Positions 47,318 through 58,577 of a stretch of DNA of 64,000 nt are shown here, one piece after another. The notes under the pieces are model-generated. The model saw only the letters and a list, made by a program, of their open reading frames with translations, did not search any database and had not been told where the DNA came from. The DNA is taken from contig NZ_VKKX01000033.1 in assembly GCF_008271655.1 (NCBI RefSeq), forward strand, positions 186,001 through 250,000, in the 5' to 3' direction. The stretch is from Gemmobacter caeruleus. Its GTDB lineage: Bacteria; Pseudomonadota; Alphaproteobacteria; Rhodobacterales; Rhodobacteraceae. Made by a program: the position numbers and the translations under genes. Every line of letters starts with the position of its first letter. The stretch's first letter is position 1.

Positions 47318-49956
47318 TTCAATTCGTACACCAGCTGCAAGGCCGCCATCGGCGTCAATTCATCAGGGTTCAACGCCGCCAGCCGCTGCTCCACCTCCGA
47401 GGCTTTGGGGGCCGGCGTGCTGACCGGGGCAGGGGGGGCGGCCCGGAACAGCGGCAGGTCGTCGATCAGCGCCTTCTGACGCTGACCGCCGGCCCGCTCT
47501 CCGGCCTCGAGCGCTTCCAGCACCACCTTGGCCCGGTCGATCACGGCCTTGGGCAGGCCCGCCAGCCGCGCAACTTGCACCCCATAGGACCGATCCGCGG
47601 CGCCCCGCTGCACCTCGTGCAGAAAGATCACCTCGCCTTCCCATTCCTTCACCGTCACGGTCGCGTTTTCCACGCCGGGCAACTTGCCCTTCAGCGCGGT
47701 CATTTCGTGGTAATGCGTCGCGAACAGCGCGCGGCAGCGGTTCACGTCATGCAGATGTTCCAGCGTCGCCCAGGCGATGCTCAACCCGTCATAGGTCGCG
47801 GTGCCGCGCCCGATCTCATCCAGAATTACCAGCGCGCGATCATCGGCCTGGTTCAGAATCGCGGCCGTCTCCACCATCTCCACCATGAAGGTGGACCGGC
47901 CCCGCGCCAGATCGTCCGAGGCGCCGACCCGGCTGAACAACTGGCTGACCAGCCCGATATGTGCCGCCCGCGCCGGCACGTAAGACCCCGCCTGCGCCAG
48001 CAGCGCGATCAAGGCGTTCTGCCGCAGGAAGGTCGATTTACCCGCCATGTTCGGCCCGGTCAGAAGCCAGATCGCCGGCGTGTCGCCTTCGGTCAAGGCG
48101 CAGTCATTGGCGATGAAGGGGGCGCCCTGCCGGCGCAATGCGGCCTCTACCACCGGATGCCGGCCGCCCTCGATTTGAAAGGCATGCGAGGCATCGACCC
48201 TCGGGCGGACCCAGTCCTCGCTCAGTGCCAGATCGGCAAGGGCGGCAATCACGTCCAGCTCTGCCAGCCCGCTCGCCGCCTGACCGATGGCGCCGGCTTG
48301 CGCCAGAACCTGCGCCCGCAGATCGGCGAAATGTCCCTTTTCCAGATCCAGCGCATGATTGCCGGCGTTCAGGATTCGCGTCTCCAGCGCGCTCAACTCC
48401 ACCGTGGTAAAGCGCACCTGATTCGCCGTGGTCTGCCGATGGATGAAGGTCGCGTTCAGCGGCGGCGCCATCATCCGGTCAGCATGGGTTGTGGTGACTT
48501 CGATGAAGTAACCCAGCACATTATTATGTTTGATCTTCAGGCTCTGAATGCCCGTTTGTGTCACGAAATCGGACTGGAGCCCGGCGATCACACCACGGCC
48601 TTCGTCGCGCAGGCGCCGTGTGGCGTCCAGATCGCTGTCAAATCCGGTCGCGATAAAGCCGCCATCGCGGGCAAGCAGCGGGGGCTCATCCACAAGCGAT
48701 TGATTTAACAGGTTTATTATATCTTCATTGCCGACAAGCTGCCGCGCGGCCGAAGCCAGAACCGGGTCTTCGCTGCCTGTCAGCTGATTGGCAATCAATG
48801 CCGCCTGCGACAGCCCGTTTCGGATCGCGGCAAGGTCGCGCGGCCCGCCCCGGTCAAGCGCCAGCCGCGACAGCGCGCGATCCATGTCCGGCACCCGGCG
48901 CAGCGAGTCGCGCAGCGTGTCGCGCAGGCGTGCAGCCTCCAGCAAGTTATCCACCGCATCATGCCGCGCCGCGATCAGCCCCACGTCGCAAGAGGGCGAT
49001 GACAGACGCCGTTCCAGCAGCCGCGCGCCGCCCGCGGTCACCGTGCGATCCACCGCATCCAGCAGCGACCCGGCGCGCCCGCCCGACAGCGCGCCGGTGA
49101 TCTCCAGATTGCGGCGGGTCGCGGCGTCGATCTGCATCGCACCGCACTGCATCTCGCGCTGCGGCGCGCGCAGCAGCGGCAGCTTGCCGCGTTGTGTCAG
49201 ATCCAGATAATCGACCAGCGCGCCCATGGCGGCCAGTTCCGGCCGGGCGAAATTGCCAAAGGCCTCCAGCGTGCCCAATTGCCACAGCGCGCAAAGCCGC
49301 CGCTCGGCCCCGGCGGAATCGAAGGATCCGCGCGACAGCACGGTGACCGCGGCGCCCAGATCCTCGATCACCGGGCGCAAATCCGTGTCCATCGCCTCGC
49401 TGACCAGCACCTCGCGCGGGGCTAGGCGCGCCAGTTCGGGCGACAGGCGGTTGCGCGTGCAGGGCATGACCCGCAACTCGCCGGTAGAGATATCGGTCCA
49501 GGCCAGCGCCGCCTCGTCGCGCACCTCGGCATAGGCACAGAGGTAATTGTGGCGCCGCGCCTCCAGCAGCGTGTCTTCCGTCAGCGTGCCGGGGGTGACC
49601 AGGCGCACCACATCGCGCCGCACCACCGATTTCGACCCGCGCTTCTTGGCTTCGGCCGGGTCTTCCATCTGTTCGGCAATGGCCACGCGAAACCCCTTGC
49701 GGATCAGCGTCAGCAGATAGCCCTCGGCGGCATGCACCGGCACGCCGCACATCGGGATCGGCTCGCCCAGATGAAAGCCCCGCTTGGTCAGCGCGATGTC
49801 CAGCGCGGCGGCAGCGGCCACCGCGTCGTCAAAGAACATCTCGTAGAAATCGCCCATCCGGTAGAACAGGATCGCATCGGCATATTGCGCCTTGATCTCC
49901 AGATATTGCGCCATCATCGGCGTCACGGCGTCATCGGTCACGCGGAATTCCTCCAT
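47302..49956 (-). CDS. mutS: MutS, DNA mismatch repair ATPase
   Basis: This 884-aa protein begins with the mismatch-binding domain ([20 protein letters not shown], the Phe-x-Glu motif) and ends with the ABC-type ATPase: Walker [11 protein letters not shown] (about residue 650), then [14 protein letters not shown]. It recognises mismatches and recruits MutL. I chose the ATG at 49956; the frame is open upstream into the maeB leader without homology. Full length for MutS1. Divergent from maeB over 112 nt. Confidence 0.96.
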   Translation of the reverse strand: MEEFRVTDDAVTPMMAQYLEIKAQYADAILFYRMGDFYEMFFDDAVAAAAALDIALTKRGFHLGEPIPMCGVPVHAAEGYLLTLIRKGFRVAIAEQMEDPAEAKKRGSKSVVRRDVVRLVTPGTLTEDTLLEARRHNYLCAYAEVRDEAALAWTDISTGELRVMPCTRNRLSPELARLAPREVLVSEAMDTDLRPVIEDLGAAVTVLSRGSFDSAGAERRLCALWQLGTLEAFGNFARPELAAMGALVDYLDLTQRGKLPLLRAPQREMQCGAMQIDAATRRNLEITGALSGGRAGSLLDAVDRTVTAGGARLLERRLSSPSCDVGLIAARHDAVDNLLEAARLRDTLRDSLRRVPDMDRALSRLALDRGGPRDLAAIRNGLSQAALIANQLTGSEDPVLASAARQLVGNEDIINLLNQSLVDEPPLLARDGGFIATGFDSDLDATRRLRDEGRGVIAGLQSDFVTQTGIQSLKIKHNNVLGYFIEVTTTHADRMMAPPLNATFIHRQTTANQVRFTTVELSALETRILNAGNHALDLEKGHFADLRAQVLAQAGAIGQAASGLAELDVIAALADLALSEDWVRPRVDASHAFQIEGGRHPVVEAALRRQGAPFIANDCALTEGDTPAIWLLTGPNMAGKSTFLRQNALIALLAQAGSYVPARAAHIGLVSQLFSRVGASDDLARGRSTFMVEMVETAAILNQADDRALVILDEIGRGTATYDGLSIAWATLEHLHDVNRCRALFATHYHEMTALKGKLPGVENATVTVKEWEGEVIFLHEVQRGAADRSYGVQVARLAGLPKAVIDRAKVVLEALEAGERAGGQRQKALIDDLPLFRAAPPAPVSTPAPKASEVEQRLAALNPDELTPMAALQLVYELKRALT

Positions 49957-50068
49957 CAGCGTGACGACCCTACAAAAGCGCTTTCGCCGGGAAAAGCGGC
50001 AAACCGCAATTGGCAGGGGGCTGGCGGGGCGGTATGACGGCAGGGAACCCCAACAGGATGGCCCCCTG

Positions 50069-52324
50069 ATGACCAAGACCAAGATCACCCCGGAAGAGGC
50101 GCTCGCCTATCACCTCGAACCCCGCCCGGGCAAATACGATATCGTCGCCTCTACTCCCATGGCCACGCAGCGCGATCTGTCGCTGGCCTACAGCCCCGGC
50201 GTCGCCGTCCCGGTCGAGGCGATCGCCGCGCGGCCCGAGACGGCCTATGACTATACGGTCAAGGGCAATATGGTTGCGGTGATCTCCAACGGCACGGCGA
50301 TCCTGGGCCTGGGCAATCTGGGCGCGCTGGCCTCCAAGCCGGTGATGGAGGGCAAGGCGGTGCTGTTCAAGCGCTTTGCCGATGTGAACGCCATCGACAT
50401 CGAGCTGGATACCGAAGACCCCGGGGAAATCATCAAGGCGGTCAGCCTGATGGGCCCCACCTTCGGCGGCATCAACCTTGAGGATATCAAGGCGCCGGAA
50501 TGTTTCATCATCGAACAGCGCCTGAAAGAGATGATGGATATCCCGGTCTTTCACGACGACCAGCACGGCACCGCCGTGATCTGTGCCGCCGGGTTGATCA
50601 ACGCGCTGACCCTGTCGGGCAAAAAGATCGAGGATGTGAAGATCGTCCTCAACGGCGCGGGGGCTGCGGGCATCGCCTGTCTGGAACTGCTCAAGGCCAT
50701 GGGCGCGCGGCATGACAATTGCATCATGTGCGATACCAAGGGCGTGATCTATCAGGGCCGCACCGAGGGCATGAACCAGTGGAAGTCGGCCCATGCCGCC
50801 CGCACCGATGCCCGCACGCTGGAAGAGGCGATGGCGGGTGCCGATGTGTTCCTTGGTGTGTCGGCCAAGGGCGCCGTGACGCCTGAAATGGTGGCCTCCA
50901 TGGCCGAAAACCCGGTGATCTTCGCCATGGCGAACCCCGATCCGGAAATCACCCCCGAAGAGGCGCATGCCGTGCGTGCCGATGCCATCGTGGCGACGGG
51001 CCGGTCGGATTACCCCAATCAGGTGAACAACGTCCTGGGCTTTCCCTATCTGTTCCGCGGCGCGCTGGATATCCATGCCCGCGCCATCAATGACGAGATG
51101 AAGATCGCCTGCGCCAAGGCGCTGGCCGAACTCGCGCGTGAGGATGTGCCCGATGAGGTCGCGATGGCCTATGGCCGCAAGCTCAGCTTCGGGCGCGATT
51201 ACATCATTCCCACGCCTTTCGACCCCCGGCTGATCCATGTGATCCCGCCCGCCGTGGCCAAGGCGGGTATGGATACCGGTGTGGCGCGGCGGCCGATCGT
51301 CGATCTGAAGGGCTATGAGGCCAGCCTCAAGGCCCGGATGGACCCGACCGCCTCGATCCTGCAAGGGGTACATGCCCGGGCGCGCGCCGCGCAGGCACGG
51401 ATGATCTTTGCCGAGGGCGACGACCCCCGCGTGCTGCGGGCGGCCGTGGCCTATCAGCGCGCCGGACTGGGCAAGGCGCTGGTCGTCGGCCGCGATAGCG
51501 ATGTGCGCGAAAAGCTGGAGGCCGCAGGTCTTCAGGATGCCGTGCGCGAGCTGGAGGTGGTGAATGCCGGCAATTCCCGGCATCTCGACCAGTATCGCGA
51601 TTTCCTCTACCAGCGTCTGCAACGTCAGGGCTTTGACGATCACGACATCCGCCGCCTTGCGACCCGCGACCGGCATGTGTTTTCGGCGCTGATGCTGGCC
51701 CATGGCCATGGCGACGGGCTGATCACCGGCGCCACCCGCAAATCCGCGCATGTGCTGAGCCTGATCAACCATGTCTTTGACGCCAAGGCGGCGGATGGGG
51801 CGGTGGGCGTCACGGCGCTCTTGCACAAGGGGCGGATCATCCTGATCTCTGACACGCTGGTCCATGAATGGCCCGAGGCCGAGGATCTGGCGCAGATCGC
51901 CATCCGTTCGGCCAGCGTGGCGCGCGGGCTGGGGCTGGAGCCGCGCGTGGCCTTCGTCAGCTTCTCCACCTTTGGCTATCCGGTGTCGGAGCGCGCGACC
52001 AAGATGCACGCCGCGCCCAAGGTGCTGGACCGGATGAAGGTCGATTTTGAATATGACGGCGAAATGGCGGTGGATGTGGCGCTGAACCCGCAGGCCCTGG
52101 CGCAGTATCCGTTCTGCCGCCTCTCTGGCCCGGCGAATATCCTTGTCGTTCCCGCGCGGCATTCGGCCTCGATTTCGGTCAAGCTGATGCAGGAAATGGC
52201 CGGGGCGACGGTGATCGGGCCGATCCTGACCGGGGTCAAGAAGCCGATCCAGATTTGTTCGACCAATTCGACGGTGAACGATATTCTCAACATGGCGGCG
52301 TTGGCCGCCTGCAAGATCGGCTGA
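50069..52324 (+). CDS. maeB: NADP-type malic enzyme with C-terminal PTA-like domain
   Basis: This 751-aa protein has an N-terminal malic enzyme part (about residues 1-400; [50 protein letters not shown] for the nucleotide) and a C-terminal phosphotransacetylase-like domain (about 420-751), which is regulatory in MaeB. It decarboxylates malate to pyruvate. The ATG at 50069 follows AGGATGGCCCCCTG. Adjacent to a transporter module that may bring in C4-type acids, but no direct link is shown. Confidence 0.93.
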   Translation: MTKTKITPEEALAYHLEPRPGKYDIVASTPMATQRDLSLAYSPGVAVPVEAIAARPETAYDYTVKGNMVAVISNGTAILGLGNLGALASKPVMEGKAVLFKRFADVNAIDIELDTEDPGEIIKAVSLMGPTFGGINLEDIKAPECFIIEQRLKEMMDIPVFHDDQHGTAVICAAGLINALTLSGKKIEDVKIVLNGAGAAGIACLELLKAMGARHDNCIMCDTKGVIYQGRTEGMNQWKSAHAARTDARTLEEAMAGADVFLGVSAKGAVTPEMVASMAENPVIFAMANPDPEITPEEAHAVRADAIVATGRSDYPNQVNNVLGFPYLFRGALDIHARAINDEMKIACAKALAELAREDVPDEVAMAYGRKLSFGRDYIIPTPFDPRLIHVIPPAVAKAGMDTGVARRPIVDLKGYEASLKARMDPTASILQGVHARARAAQARMIFAEGDDPRVLRAAVAYQRAGLGKALVVGRDSDVREKLEAAGLQDAVRELEVVNAGNSRHLDQYRDFLYQRLQRQGFDDHDIRRLATRDRHVFSALMLAHGHGDGLITGATRKSAHVLSLINHVFDAKAADGAVGVTALLHKGRIILISDTLVHEWPEAEDLAQIAIRSASVARGLGLEPRVAFVSFSTFGYPVSERATKMHAAPKVLDRMKVDFEYDGEMAVDVALNPQALAQYPFCRLSGPANILVVPARHSASISVKLMQEMAGATVIGPILTGVKKPIQICSTNSTVNDILNMAALAACKIG

Positions 52325-52338
52325 AAACGGGGGGCGGC

Positions 52339-53205
52339 ATGACGGTTTACAATCTGGGTTCGATCAATATCGACCATGTCTACCGCGTGCCGCATCTGCC
52401 CGCGCCGGGGGAAACCCTTTCGGCGCTGGCCTATACGCAGGGTCTGGGCGGCAAGGGCGCGAACCAGTCGGTCGCCGCTGCGCGGGCCGGGGCGCGGACG
52501 GTGCATATTGGTGCGATCGGGCCGAATAGTGACTGGGTGCGCGATGCGATGCGCGGTTACGGGGTCGATCTGGCCGGGGTTTCGCTGCTGGAGGAACCGA
52601 CCGGCCACGCCATCATCAATGTCGATCCGGGCGCCGAGAATGCGATCGTGATCTATCCCGGCGCCAATCGGGCGGTGACCCCGGCAATGGTCGAAGCCGC
52701 GCTGGCCGAGGCCGGGCCGGTCGATACGCTGCTGATCCAGAACGAAACCTCGGCCCAGGCCGAGGCGGCGGCGGCCGCGCGGGCGCGTGGGCTCCGTGTG
52801 GTCTATTCTGCGGCGCCTTTCGACATCGACGCGGTCAAGGCCGCGCTGCCCCATGCCAGCCTGCTGGTGATGAACGAGATCGAGGCGGATCAGACCCGCG
52901 CCGCCCTTGGTGCGCTGCCGCCGCTTGATTGTCTGATCACCCGGGGCGCCAAGGGGGCAGAGTGGATTTCCGCCCGTGCAGAGCCGCTTTTCATGACGGC
53001 CTTCCGCGTGACGCCGGTCGATACCACAGGCGCGGGCGATACGTTCATCGGCACGCTGGCTGCGGGGCTCGATCTCGGGCTGGACCGCGCGGCGGCAATG
53101 CGGCTGGCCATGGCGGCGGCGGCGATCCAGGTCACGCGGGCGGGCGCGGCGCAGGCCATTCCTGACCGTGCCGAGGTCGATACCTTTCTGCGCGCCCAGG
53201 GCTGA
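52339..53205 (+). CDS. PfkB-family carbohydrate kinase (ribokinase-like)
   Basis: This 288-aa kinase has both PfkB signatures: GGKGANQSVAAARAGA near residues 35-50 and DTTGAGDTFIGTLAAGLD near residues 229-246, with the catalytic Asp in GAGD. It is closest to ribokinase in layout, but the substrate cannot be read. It starts 14 nt after the maeB stop with GGGGGGCGGC upstream, so it is co-transcribed with maeB. Cytoplasmic. Confidence 0.85.
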   Translation: MTVYNLGSINIDHVYRVPHLPAPGETLSALAYTQGLGGKGANQSVAAARAGARTVHIGAIGPNSDWVRDAMRGYGVDLAGVSLLEEPTGHAIINVDPGAENAIVIYPGANRAVTPAMVEAALAEAGPVDTLLIQNETSAQAEAAAAARARGLRVVYSAAPFDIDAVKAALPHASLLVMNEIEADQTRAALGALPPLDCLITRGAKGAEWISARAEPLFMTAFRVTPVDTTGAGDTFIGTLAAGLDLGLDRAAAMRLAMAAAAIQVTRAGAAQAIPDRAEVDTFLRAQG

Positions 53206-53360
53206 CCCGCGCCCGGGCAGAAACCTGCCACGGCACGGGCGGCCCCTTGCCCGGAAAGCGCTGGTTACGGGGCGGCTTGGGGTTGCCCCACGTGGCGGGC
53301 TTGCCCATGCTTGCCCCAGGCCTGCGAGGAGGCAGGCTTTGCAGATCAATGGGAGGAACC

Positions 53361-54308
53361 ATGTCCAACCGCACCCGCTTTGCGGCAGCTTTCGCCTGCG
53401 CGCTTGCCGTCTATGCCCCTGCCGCCCAGGCAGAGGAATTCATCAACGTCCTGACTGGGGGCACCTCGGGCGTCTATTACCCGCTCGGCGTCGCGCTGTC
53501 TGACATCTATGCCAAGGGGATCGAGGGCGCGCGCACCCAGGTTCAGGCGACCAAGGCCTCGGTCGAGAACCTGAACCTCTTGCAGCAAGGCAAGGGCGAA
53601 CTGGGCTTTGCGCTTGGCGATTCCGTCAAATATGCTTGGGAAGGCAATGCCGATGCCGGGTTCAAGCAGCCGCTGGACAAGCTGCGCGTCATCGCGGCGA
53701 TCTATCCGAATTACGTCCAGATCGCCGCGCTGCAAGAGGCCGGCATCACCACGGTCGCCGATCTGAAGGGCAAGACCCTCTCGGTCGGTGCCGCGAAATC
53801 CGGGACCGAGCTGAATGCTCGCGCGATCCTGGCCGCGACCGGGCTGAGCTATGACGATCTGGGCAAGGTCGAATATCTGCCCTTCGCGGAATCGGTGGAA
53901 CTGATGAAGAACCGTCAGCTGGAGGCGACGCTGCAATCCTCGGGGCTCGGCAATGCCGCGATCAAGGATCTGGCCTCGTCGCAGGCAATCACGATCGTCT
54001 CTATTCCTGCTGAAACGGTGGCGGCGATCGGCGCGCCCTATGTCGCAGCGACCATTCCCGCCGGCACCTATCAGGGGCAAGAGGCCGATGTGCCGACGGC
54101 GGCGGTGATCAATTATCTGGTCACCCATGCCGATGTCTCGGACGAAACCGCCTATCAGATGACCAAGCTGATCTTCGACAATCTCGACACGCTGAAGGCC
54201 GCCCATAGCGCCGCCGCCGGCATCAGCCTGGAAAGCGCCGCCAAGGATGCGCCGGTGCCGCTGCATCCGGGGGCCGAGCGGTTCTACAAGGAAAAAGGCC
54301 TGTTCTGA
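53361..54308 (+). CDS. TAXI-type TRAP transporter solute receptor
   Basis: This 315-aa periplasmic binding protein has a signal peptide (residues 1-24, ending APAAQAEE) and the TAXI family start FINVLTGGTSGVYYPLGVALSDIY; it continues with QGKGELGFALGDSVKYAWEG. TAXI receptors work with fused 4TM-12TM permeases, as here. Known or suspected ligands are glutamate, glutamine and 2-oxo acids; the ligand here is unknown. GGGAGGAACC precedes the ATG at 53361. The 155-nt region before it shows no clear sigma54 promoter. Confidence 0.92.
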   Translation: MSNRTRFAAAFACALAVYAPAAQAEEFINVLTGGTSGVYYPLGVALSDIYAKGIEGARTQVQATKASVENLNLLQQGKGELGFALGDSVKYAWEGNADAGFKQPLDKLRVIAAIYPNYVQIAALQEAGITTVADLKGKTLSVGAAKSGTELNARAILAATGLSYDDLGKVEYLPFAESVELMKNRQLEATLQSSGLGNAAIKDLASSQAITIVSIPAETVAAIGAPYVAATIPAGTYQGQEADVPTAAVINYLVTHADVSDETAYQMTKLIFDNLDTLKAAHSAAAGISLESAAKDAPVPLHPGAERFYKEKGLF

Positions 54309-54316
54309 GCCTTGTC

Positions 54317-54338
54317 GGGCGGCCCCAGGGGGGCGCCC
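54317..54338 (+). terminator. Imperfect hairpin between TAXI receptor and permease
   Basis: GGGCGGCCCC and GGGGGCGCCC can pair imperfectly around a short loop. It lies 9 nt after the receptor stop, without a T-run. Position parallels the tauK-tauL hairpin. Confidence 0.45.
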
Positions 54339-54367
54339 ACGCATATCCATTTGGGAGGATGGATGGA

Positions 54368-56455
54368 ATGACCCAACCCGATTCGACGGGCCAGGCCGCG
54401 CTGGTGCATGACCATGATCCGCTGGGGGCCGGATTTCCGCCCGGCGCGTTCGGGCGGGCGCTGTTCTGGCTGGCCGTGGTGTTTTCGGCCTTTCAGATCG
54501 CCATCGCGGCGCATCTGATCGACATGCCCAGCCAGGTTGCCCGGGCGCTGCATGTCGGTTTCCTCATGGCGCTGGCCTTTCCGCTTTTGGCGATTGCCAA
54601 GCGGATGGGGCCGGTTTCCCGGGCCGTCACCTATGCGCTTGCCGCGGCCGGCATCGCCGTCGCCGCCTATCAGGCGGTGGAATATACCGAATTGCTGCTG
54701 CGCGCGGGCGATCCGCTGCCGCGTGATCTCTGGGTCGGGGTTCTGGCGCTGATCGCGGTCTTTGCGGCGGCCTGGATGATGATGGGCCCGGCGCTGCCGA
54801 TCATTTCGGGGCTGTTTCTGGCCTATGCGCTGTTTGGCGAATATCTGCCCGCGCCGCTCAATCATCGGGGTTACGATTTCGCGCAGGTGGTCGAACATCT
54901 GTCTTACGGGACCGAGGGCATCTACGGCATTCCGACCTATGTTTCCTCGACCTATATCTTTCTGTTCATCCTGTTCGGCGCCTTTCTGGAAAAGGCCGGG
55001 ATGATCCGGCTGTTCACCGATGTTTCGCTGGGGCTGGTCGGGCACCGCACGGGCGGCGCTGCCAAGGTGGCGGTGCTGTCATCGGGACTGATGGGCACGA
55101 TTTCCGGGTCGGGCGTGGCCAATGTGGTGACGACGGGGCAGTTCACCATCCCGCTGATGAAGCGTTTCGGCTACCGGCCCGCCTTCGCCGGCGGGGTGGA
55201 GGCGACGGCCTCGATGGGCGGGCAGATCATGCCGCCGGTCATGGGCGCCGTGGCCTTCATCATGGCAGAGACGTTGGGCGTGGAATATGTCGAAATCGTC
55301 AAGGCCGCGCTGATCCCGGCGATCCTCTATTTCGTCGGCGTGTTCTGGATGGTGCATCTGGAGGCCGGCAAACGCGGCCTGCGCGGCCTGTCGCGGGCCG
55401 AGTTGCCCTCGCCGCGCAAGGCGCTGCGCGAGGGGTGGTTCCTGCTCTTGCCGCTTGCGGTGCTGGTCTGGCTGCTGTTTTCCGGCTACACGCCGCTGTT
55501 TGCCGGCACGGTGGGGCTGGTGCTGACGGCGCTGCTGATCCTGGGCGGTTCGGTGGTGCTGGGCCTGCCCGAAGGCACGATCCGGGTGATCTTCTGGATC
55601 GGGCTGGGGCTGGTCGCCGCGGCGTTCTTCAAGCTGGGGATTGCGGTCGTGCTGGCCGCATTGGTGACGCTGATCGCGGTTTGCGCCTTCAGCGCAGGCG
55701 GGCGGGCGACACTGGCCCTGTGCCGCGACAGCCTGGCCGAGGGCGCGCGCACCGCCTTGCCGGTGGGCATCGCCTGCGCGCTGGTGGGGGTCATCATCGG
55801 GGTGATGACGCTGACAGGGGCCGCCAATACCTTTGGCCAGTTCATCGTGGGCGTCGGCAAAAGCTCGTTGTTCCTGTCGCTGATCCTGACGATGATCACC
55901 TGCATCATCCTGGGCATGGGCATTCCAACCATCCCGAATTACATCATCACTTCCTCCATCGCGGGGCCTGCCCTGCTGGAGCTGGGCGTGCCGCTGATCG
56001 TCAGCCATATGTTCGTGTTCTATTTCGGCATCTTGGCCGATCTGACACCGCCGGTTGCGCTGGCCTGCTTTGCTGCGGCACCGATTGCCAAGGAATCCGG
56101 GCTGCGGATCAGTCTGGAGGCGGTCAAGATCGCGGCGGCGGGTTTTGTCGTGCCCTTCATGGCGGTCTATACGCCGGCGCTGATGTTGCAGGATGGCGGG
56201 CCGATGGCGCAGGCGATCGGTTATTGGCCGGCCGTGGCCTATATCGTGCTGAAATCGCTGGTCGCACTGGCGCTTTGGGGTGTGGCCGTCATCGGCTGGC
56301 TGGGTCGGCCGCTGGGCGTGGCCGAGCGGGCTCTGGCCATGGTGGCGGCCTTCACGCTGGTCGCGGCGCTGCCCCTGACCGACGAGATCGGCTTTGCGCT
56401 GTTTGCCGTCTTTGCGCTGTGGCTCTGGCTTGGCCGGCGGCGGAGCCTGGCATGA
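54368..56455 (+). CDS. TRAP transporter fused permease (4TM-12TM)
   Basis: This 695-aa membrane protein has small-subunit (DctQ-like, first about 150 residues) and large-subunit (DctM-like) parts joined in one chain. It includes the TRAP block SSGLMGTISGSGVANVVTTGQFTIPLMKRFGY and ATASMGGQIMPPVMGAVAFIMAE. The ATG at 54368 has GGGAGG 9 nt upstream; the ATG at 54359 has no spacing. It is the transport partner of the TAXI receptor. Overlaps the DUF1850 gene (ATGA). Confidence 0.92.
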   Translation: MTQPDSTGQAALVHDHDPLGAGFPPGAFGRALFWLAVVFSAFQIAIAAHLIDMPSQVARALHVGFLMALAFPLLAIAKRMGPVSRAVTYALAAAGIAVAAYQAVEYTELLLRAGDPLPRDLWVGVLALIAVFAAAWMMMGPALPIISGLFLAYALFGEYLPAPLNHRGYDFAQVVEHLSYGTEGIYGIPTYVSSTYIFLFILFGAFLEKAGMIRLFTDVSLGLVGHRTGGAAKVAVLSSGLMGTISGSGVANVVTTGQFTIPLMKRFGYRPAFAGGVEATASMGGQIMPPVMGAVAFIMAETLGVEYVEIVKAALIPAILYFVGVFWMVHLEAGKRGLRGLSRAELPSPRKALREGWFLLLPLAVLVWLLFSGYTPLFAGTVGLVLTALLILGGSVVLGLPEGTIRVIFWIGLGLVAAAFFKLGIAVVLAALVTLIAVCAFSAGGRATLALCRDSLAEGARTALPVGIACALVGVIIGVMTLTGAANTFGQFIVGVGKSSLFLSLILTMITCIILGMGIPTIPNYIITSSIAGPALLELGVPLIVSHMFVFYFGILADLTPPVALACFAAAPIAKESGLRISLEAVKIAAAGFVVPFMAVYTPALMLQDGGPMAQAIGYWPAVAYIVLKSLVALALWGVAVIGWLGRPLGVAERALAMVAAFTLVAALPLTDEIGFALFAVFALWLWLGRRRSLA

Positions 56456-56817
56456 GCGGCTGCCTGCTGGCCGGGGCGCTGCTGGTCGCGCTTGGCCCCG
56501 GCGGGGATTTCACGCTGGAATGGGCGCATTCGGTGGAAAAGACCCGCTGGCGGGAAAGCTGGCAGGTCACGCCCACCGGGCTGCGCCTGACCGAGGCGGC
56601 GGTGCAAGGGGCCGGCGCGGGGATGGAGCAGGGCGCGAATGGCCACGCCGAAGGTGGCTGGTGGGTGTGGCAACCCGATTTGCCGGCGGTGCCGCAGCTT
56701 GCGCTGGCGGCCTCGGGAATGACAGGGTCGGGCTGGCGGCTTTGCGGGGAACAGTGCCAGATGCTTGGCGCTGATGCCGCGGCGCCGCTGATCCTGCGCC
56801 CCTGTCCCAAGGATTGA
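56452..56817 (+). CDS. DUF1850 domain protein
   Basis: This 121-aa protein has the DUF1850 pattern FTLEWAHSVEKTRWRESW (about residues 19-36), with a hydrophobic start that may be a signal or anchor. DUF1850 genes commonly accompany TAXI-TRAP permeases, but their role is unknown. Cysteines near the C-terminus (LCGEQC) could pair in the periplasm. ATGA overlap with the permease gene; the kinase gene starts 2 nt after it. Confidence 0.75.
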   Translation: MSGCLLAGALLVALGPGGDFTLEWAHSVEKTRWRESWQVTPTGLRLTEAAVQGAGAGMEQGANGHAEGGWWVWQPDLPAVPQLALAASGMTGSGWRLCGEQCQMLGADAAAPLILRPCPKD

Positions 56818-56819
56818 TC

Positions 56820-58577
56820 GTGACCCCGCCCCGCCGCCTTTCCCCGTCCGTCATGCTGCTGCTGGTCGGGCTTTGCGCCCTCAGCGCGGGGTGGGCGGCC
56901 TGGCTCTTGTCGCAGCGCGACATGGCGGCGCGGCTGGATCAGAGCCTGATCCTGACCCGCCGCGCGCTGGAGACGGAGATCGAGCGTTTCCGCTATCTGC
57001 CCCGGGTCGCGGGCGAGGATGCGCGCATCCGCGACGTGCTGGCCCGGCCCGACGATCCGGCCCGGGTGCAGGCGGCGAACCTCTATCTTGAAAGCGTCGT
57101 GCGGCATTCCGGGGCCAGCCATCTTTATCTGCTCGATGCGCACGGGCTGACGCTGGCCGCGTCGAACTGGAATATGGCCGAGACCTTTGTCGGGTCGAAT
57201 TACAGCTTTCGCCCGTATTTTCGCGATGCAATGGCCCGGGGACAGGGTGATTTCTACGCGATCGGCGTGACGACGCTGACGCCCGGCTATTTCCTGTCGG
57301 CGCGGGTCGATCTGTCGGGCGGCGGGGTGGGGGTGCTGGTCGTCAAGGTCGATCTGGGGCCGTTGCAGGCCACCTGGAACGCCGCCGAACAGGATACCGC
57401 CGTGGTCGATGCCGACGGGGTGGTGTTCCTCGCCTCGGATCCGGCCTGGCTTTACCATCCGCTCAGCGCGCTTTCGGCCGAAGCTGTCGCGCGGTTGCAG
57501 GCCGAACAGACCTATTTCGGCACACAGGTCGAAACGGCAGCGCCCTTGCTGCGCCGGCCCGGGGGCTGGATCTCGGGCGGTGACGGGCAGAGCATGGCGA
57601 TCCGCCGCGCCGATTTCGGCCCGGGCTGGCAGGTTGTCGCGGCGCTGCCGGTGCGCCCGGCGCTGCTGGCCGCGCTGCTTTGGGCCGCGCTGTCGGCGCT
57701 GCTGGCCGCGACCCTGCTGGGCTGGCTGAAGATTCAGCGCCAGCGCCGGGCGTTGATCGCGTTGCGGCTGCATCAGTCAACCATGCTGGAGCGCCGCGTC
57801 GCCGAGCGGACCGAGGCGCTTGCGCATGAGATCGAGGCGCGGCGCAAGACCGAGGCCGATCTGCGCGCTACGCAGGAAACCCTGATCCATGCCGAAAAGA
57901 TGGCCGCGCTGGGCCGGATGTCGGCCGCCATCGTGCATGAGATCAGCCAGCCGCTTTCGGCCATGGAGGCAACGCTGGTCACCGCCGCGATGCTGGCCGA
58001 AACCCTCGCGCCAGAAGCCGCCAAGCGGATCGAGACTGCCCGCAACCTGATTCGCCGGATGCAGCGCACGACGCGGCGACTCAAGGGGTTTTCCCGCAAG
58101 GAAAGCGGGCAGCTTGAGGTGATCGACCTGCAACCCGTCATCGAAAGCGCGCTGGAACTGGTGCAGCCGCGGGCGCGTGCCGTCGGGGTCACCCCGGTCT
58201 TGCAGCCGATGGCGGCGCCCTGCCGGCTGCGCGTGGGCCGGGTGCGGCTGGAACAGGTTCTGGTGAACCTGCTGCTCAATGCACTGGACGCGGTCGAGGG
58301 GCGCGGTGGTCAGGTTCGGGTCGAGGTGTCGCAGACCCCGGCCCATGTCTGCATCGCGGTGCGCGACGACGGGCCCGGCATCGCACCCGATGATCTGGCC
58401 CGCGTGGCCGAGCCGTTCTTTACCACCAAGGCCAGCGGCGAAGGGCTGGGACTGGGCCTTGCCATCTCGCAGGAAATCCTGTCGGAATTTGGCGGAAGCC
58501 TGCATATCGCGGTGCCCGAAGGGGGCGGCGTGGTTGCGACGGCTTGTCTGCCCCGCATCCCGCCGGAGGAGCCGTGA
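56820..58577 (+). CDS. DctB-like sensor histidine kinase
   Basis: This 585-aa kinase has a first membrane helix (about residues 12-30), a periplasmic Cache-type sensor domain (about 35-275; YLLDAHGLTLAASNWN), a second helix (about 280-300), then a coiled coil. The HisKA box AAIVHEISQPLSAMEA has phospho-His near residue 373, and the ATPase domain has NALDAVEG and the GEGLGLGLAI loop. DctB kinases sense C4-dicarboxylates in rhizobia. The GTG at 56820 follows AAGGA; a TTG at 56814 is possible. Probably reads the ligand of the TAXI transporter, by position. Confidence 0.85.
   Translation: MTPPRRLSPSVMLLLVGLCALSAGWAAWLLSQRDMAARLDQSLILTRRALETEIERFRYLPRVAGEDARIRDVLARPDDPARVQAANLYLESVVRHSGASHLYLLDAHGLTLAASNWNMAETFVGSNYSFRPYFRDAMARGQGDFYAIGVTTLTPGYFLSARVDLSGGGVGVLVVKVDLGPLQATWNAAEQDTAVVDADGVVFLASDPAWLYHPLSALSAEAVARLQAEQTYFGTQVETAAPLLRRPGGWISGGDGQSMAIRRADFGPGWQVVAALPVRPALLAALLWAALSALLAATLLGWLKIQRQRRALIALRLHQSTMLERRVAERTEALAHEIEARRKTEADLRATQETLIHAEKMAALGRMSAAIVHEISQPLSAMEATLVTAAMLAETLAPEAAKRIETARNLIRRMQRTTRRLKGFSRKESGQLEVIDLQPVIESALELVQPRARAVGVTPVLQPMAAPCRLRVGRVRLEQVLVNLLLNALDAVEGRGGQVRVEVSQTPAHVCIAVRDDGPGIAPDDLARVAEPFFTTKASGEGLGLGLAISQEILSEFGGSLHIAVPEGGGVVATACLPRIPPEEP

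Noticed and set aside
53206-53360. Sigma54 (-24/-12) promoter for the TAXI operon
   Set aside because: Only chance GG-N10-GC pairs in GC-rich DNA; no TGGCAC-N5-TTGC match.
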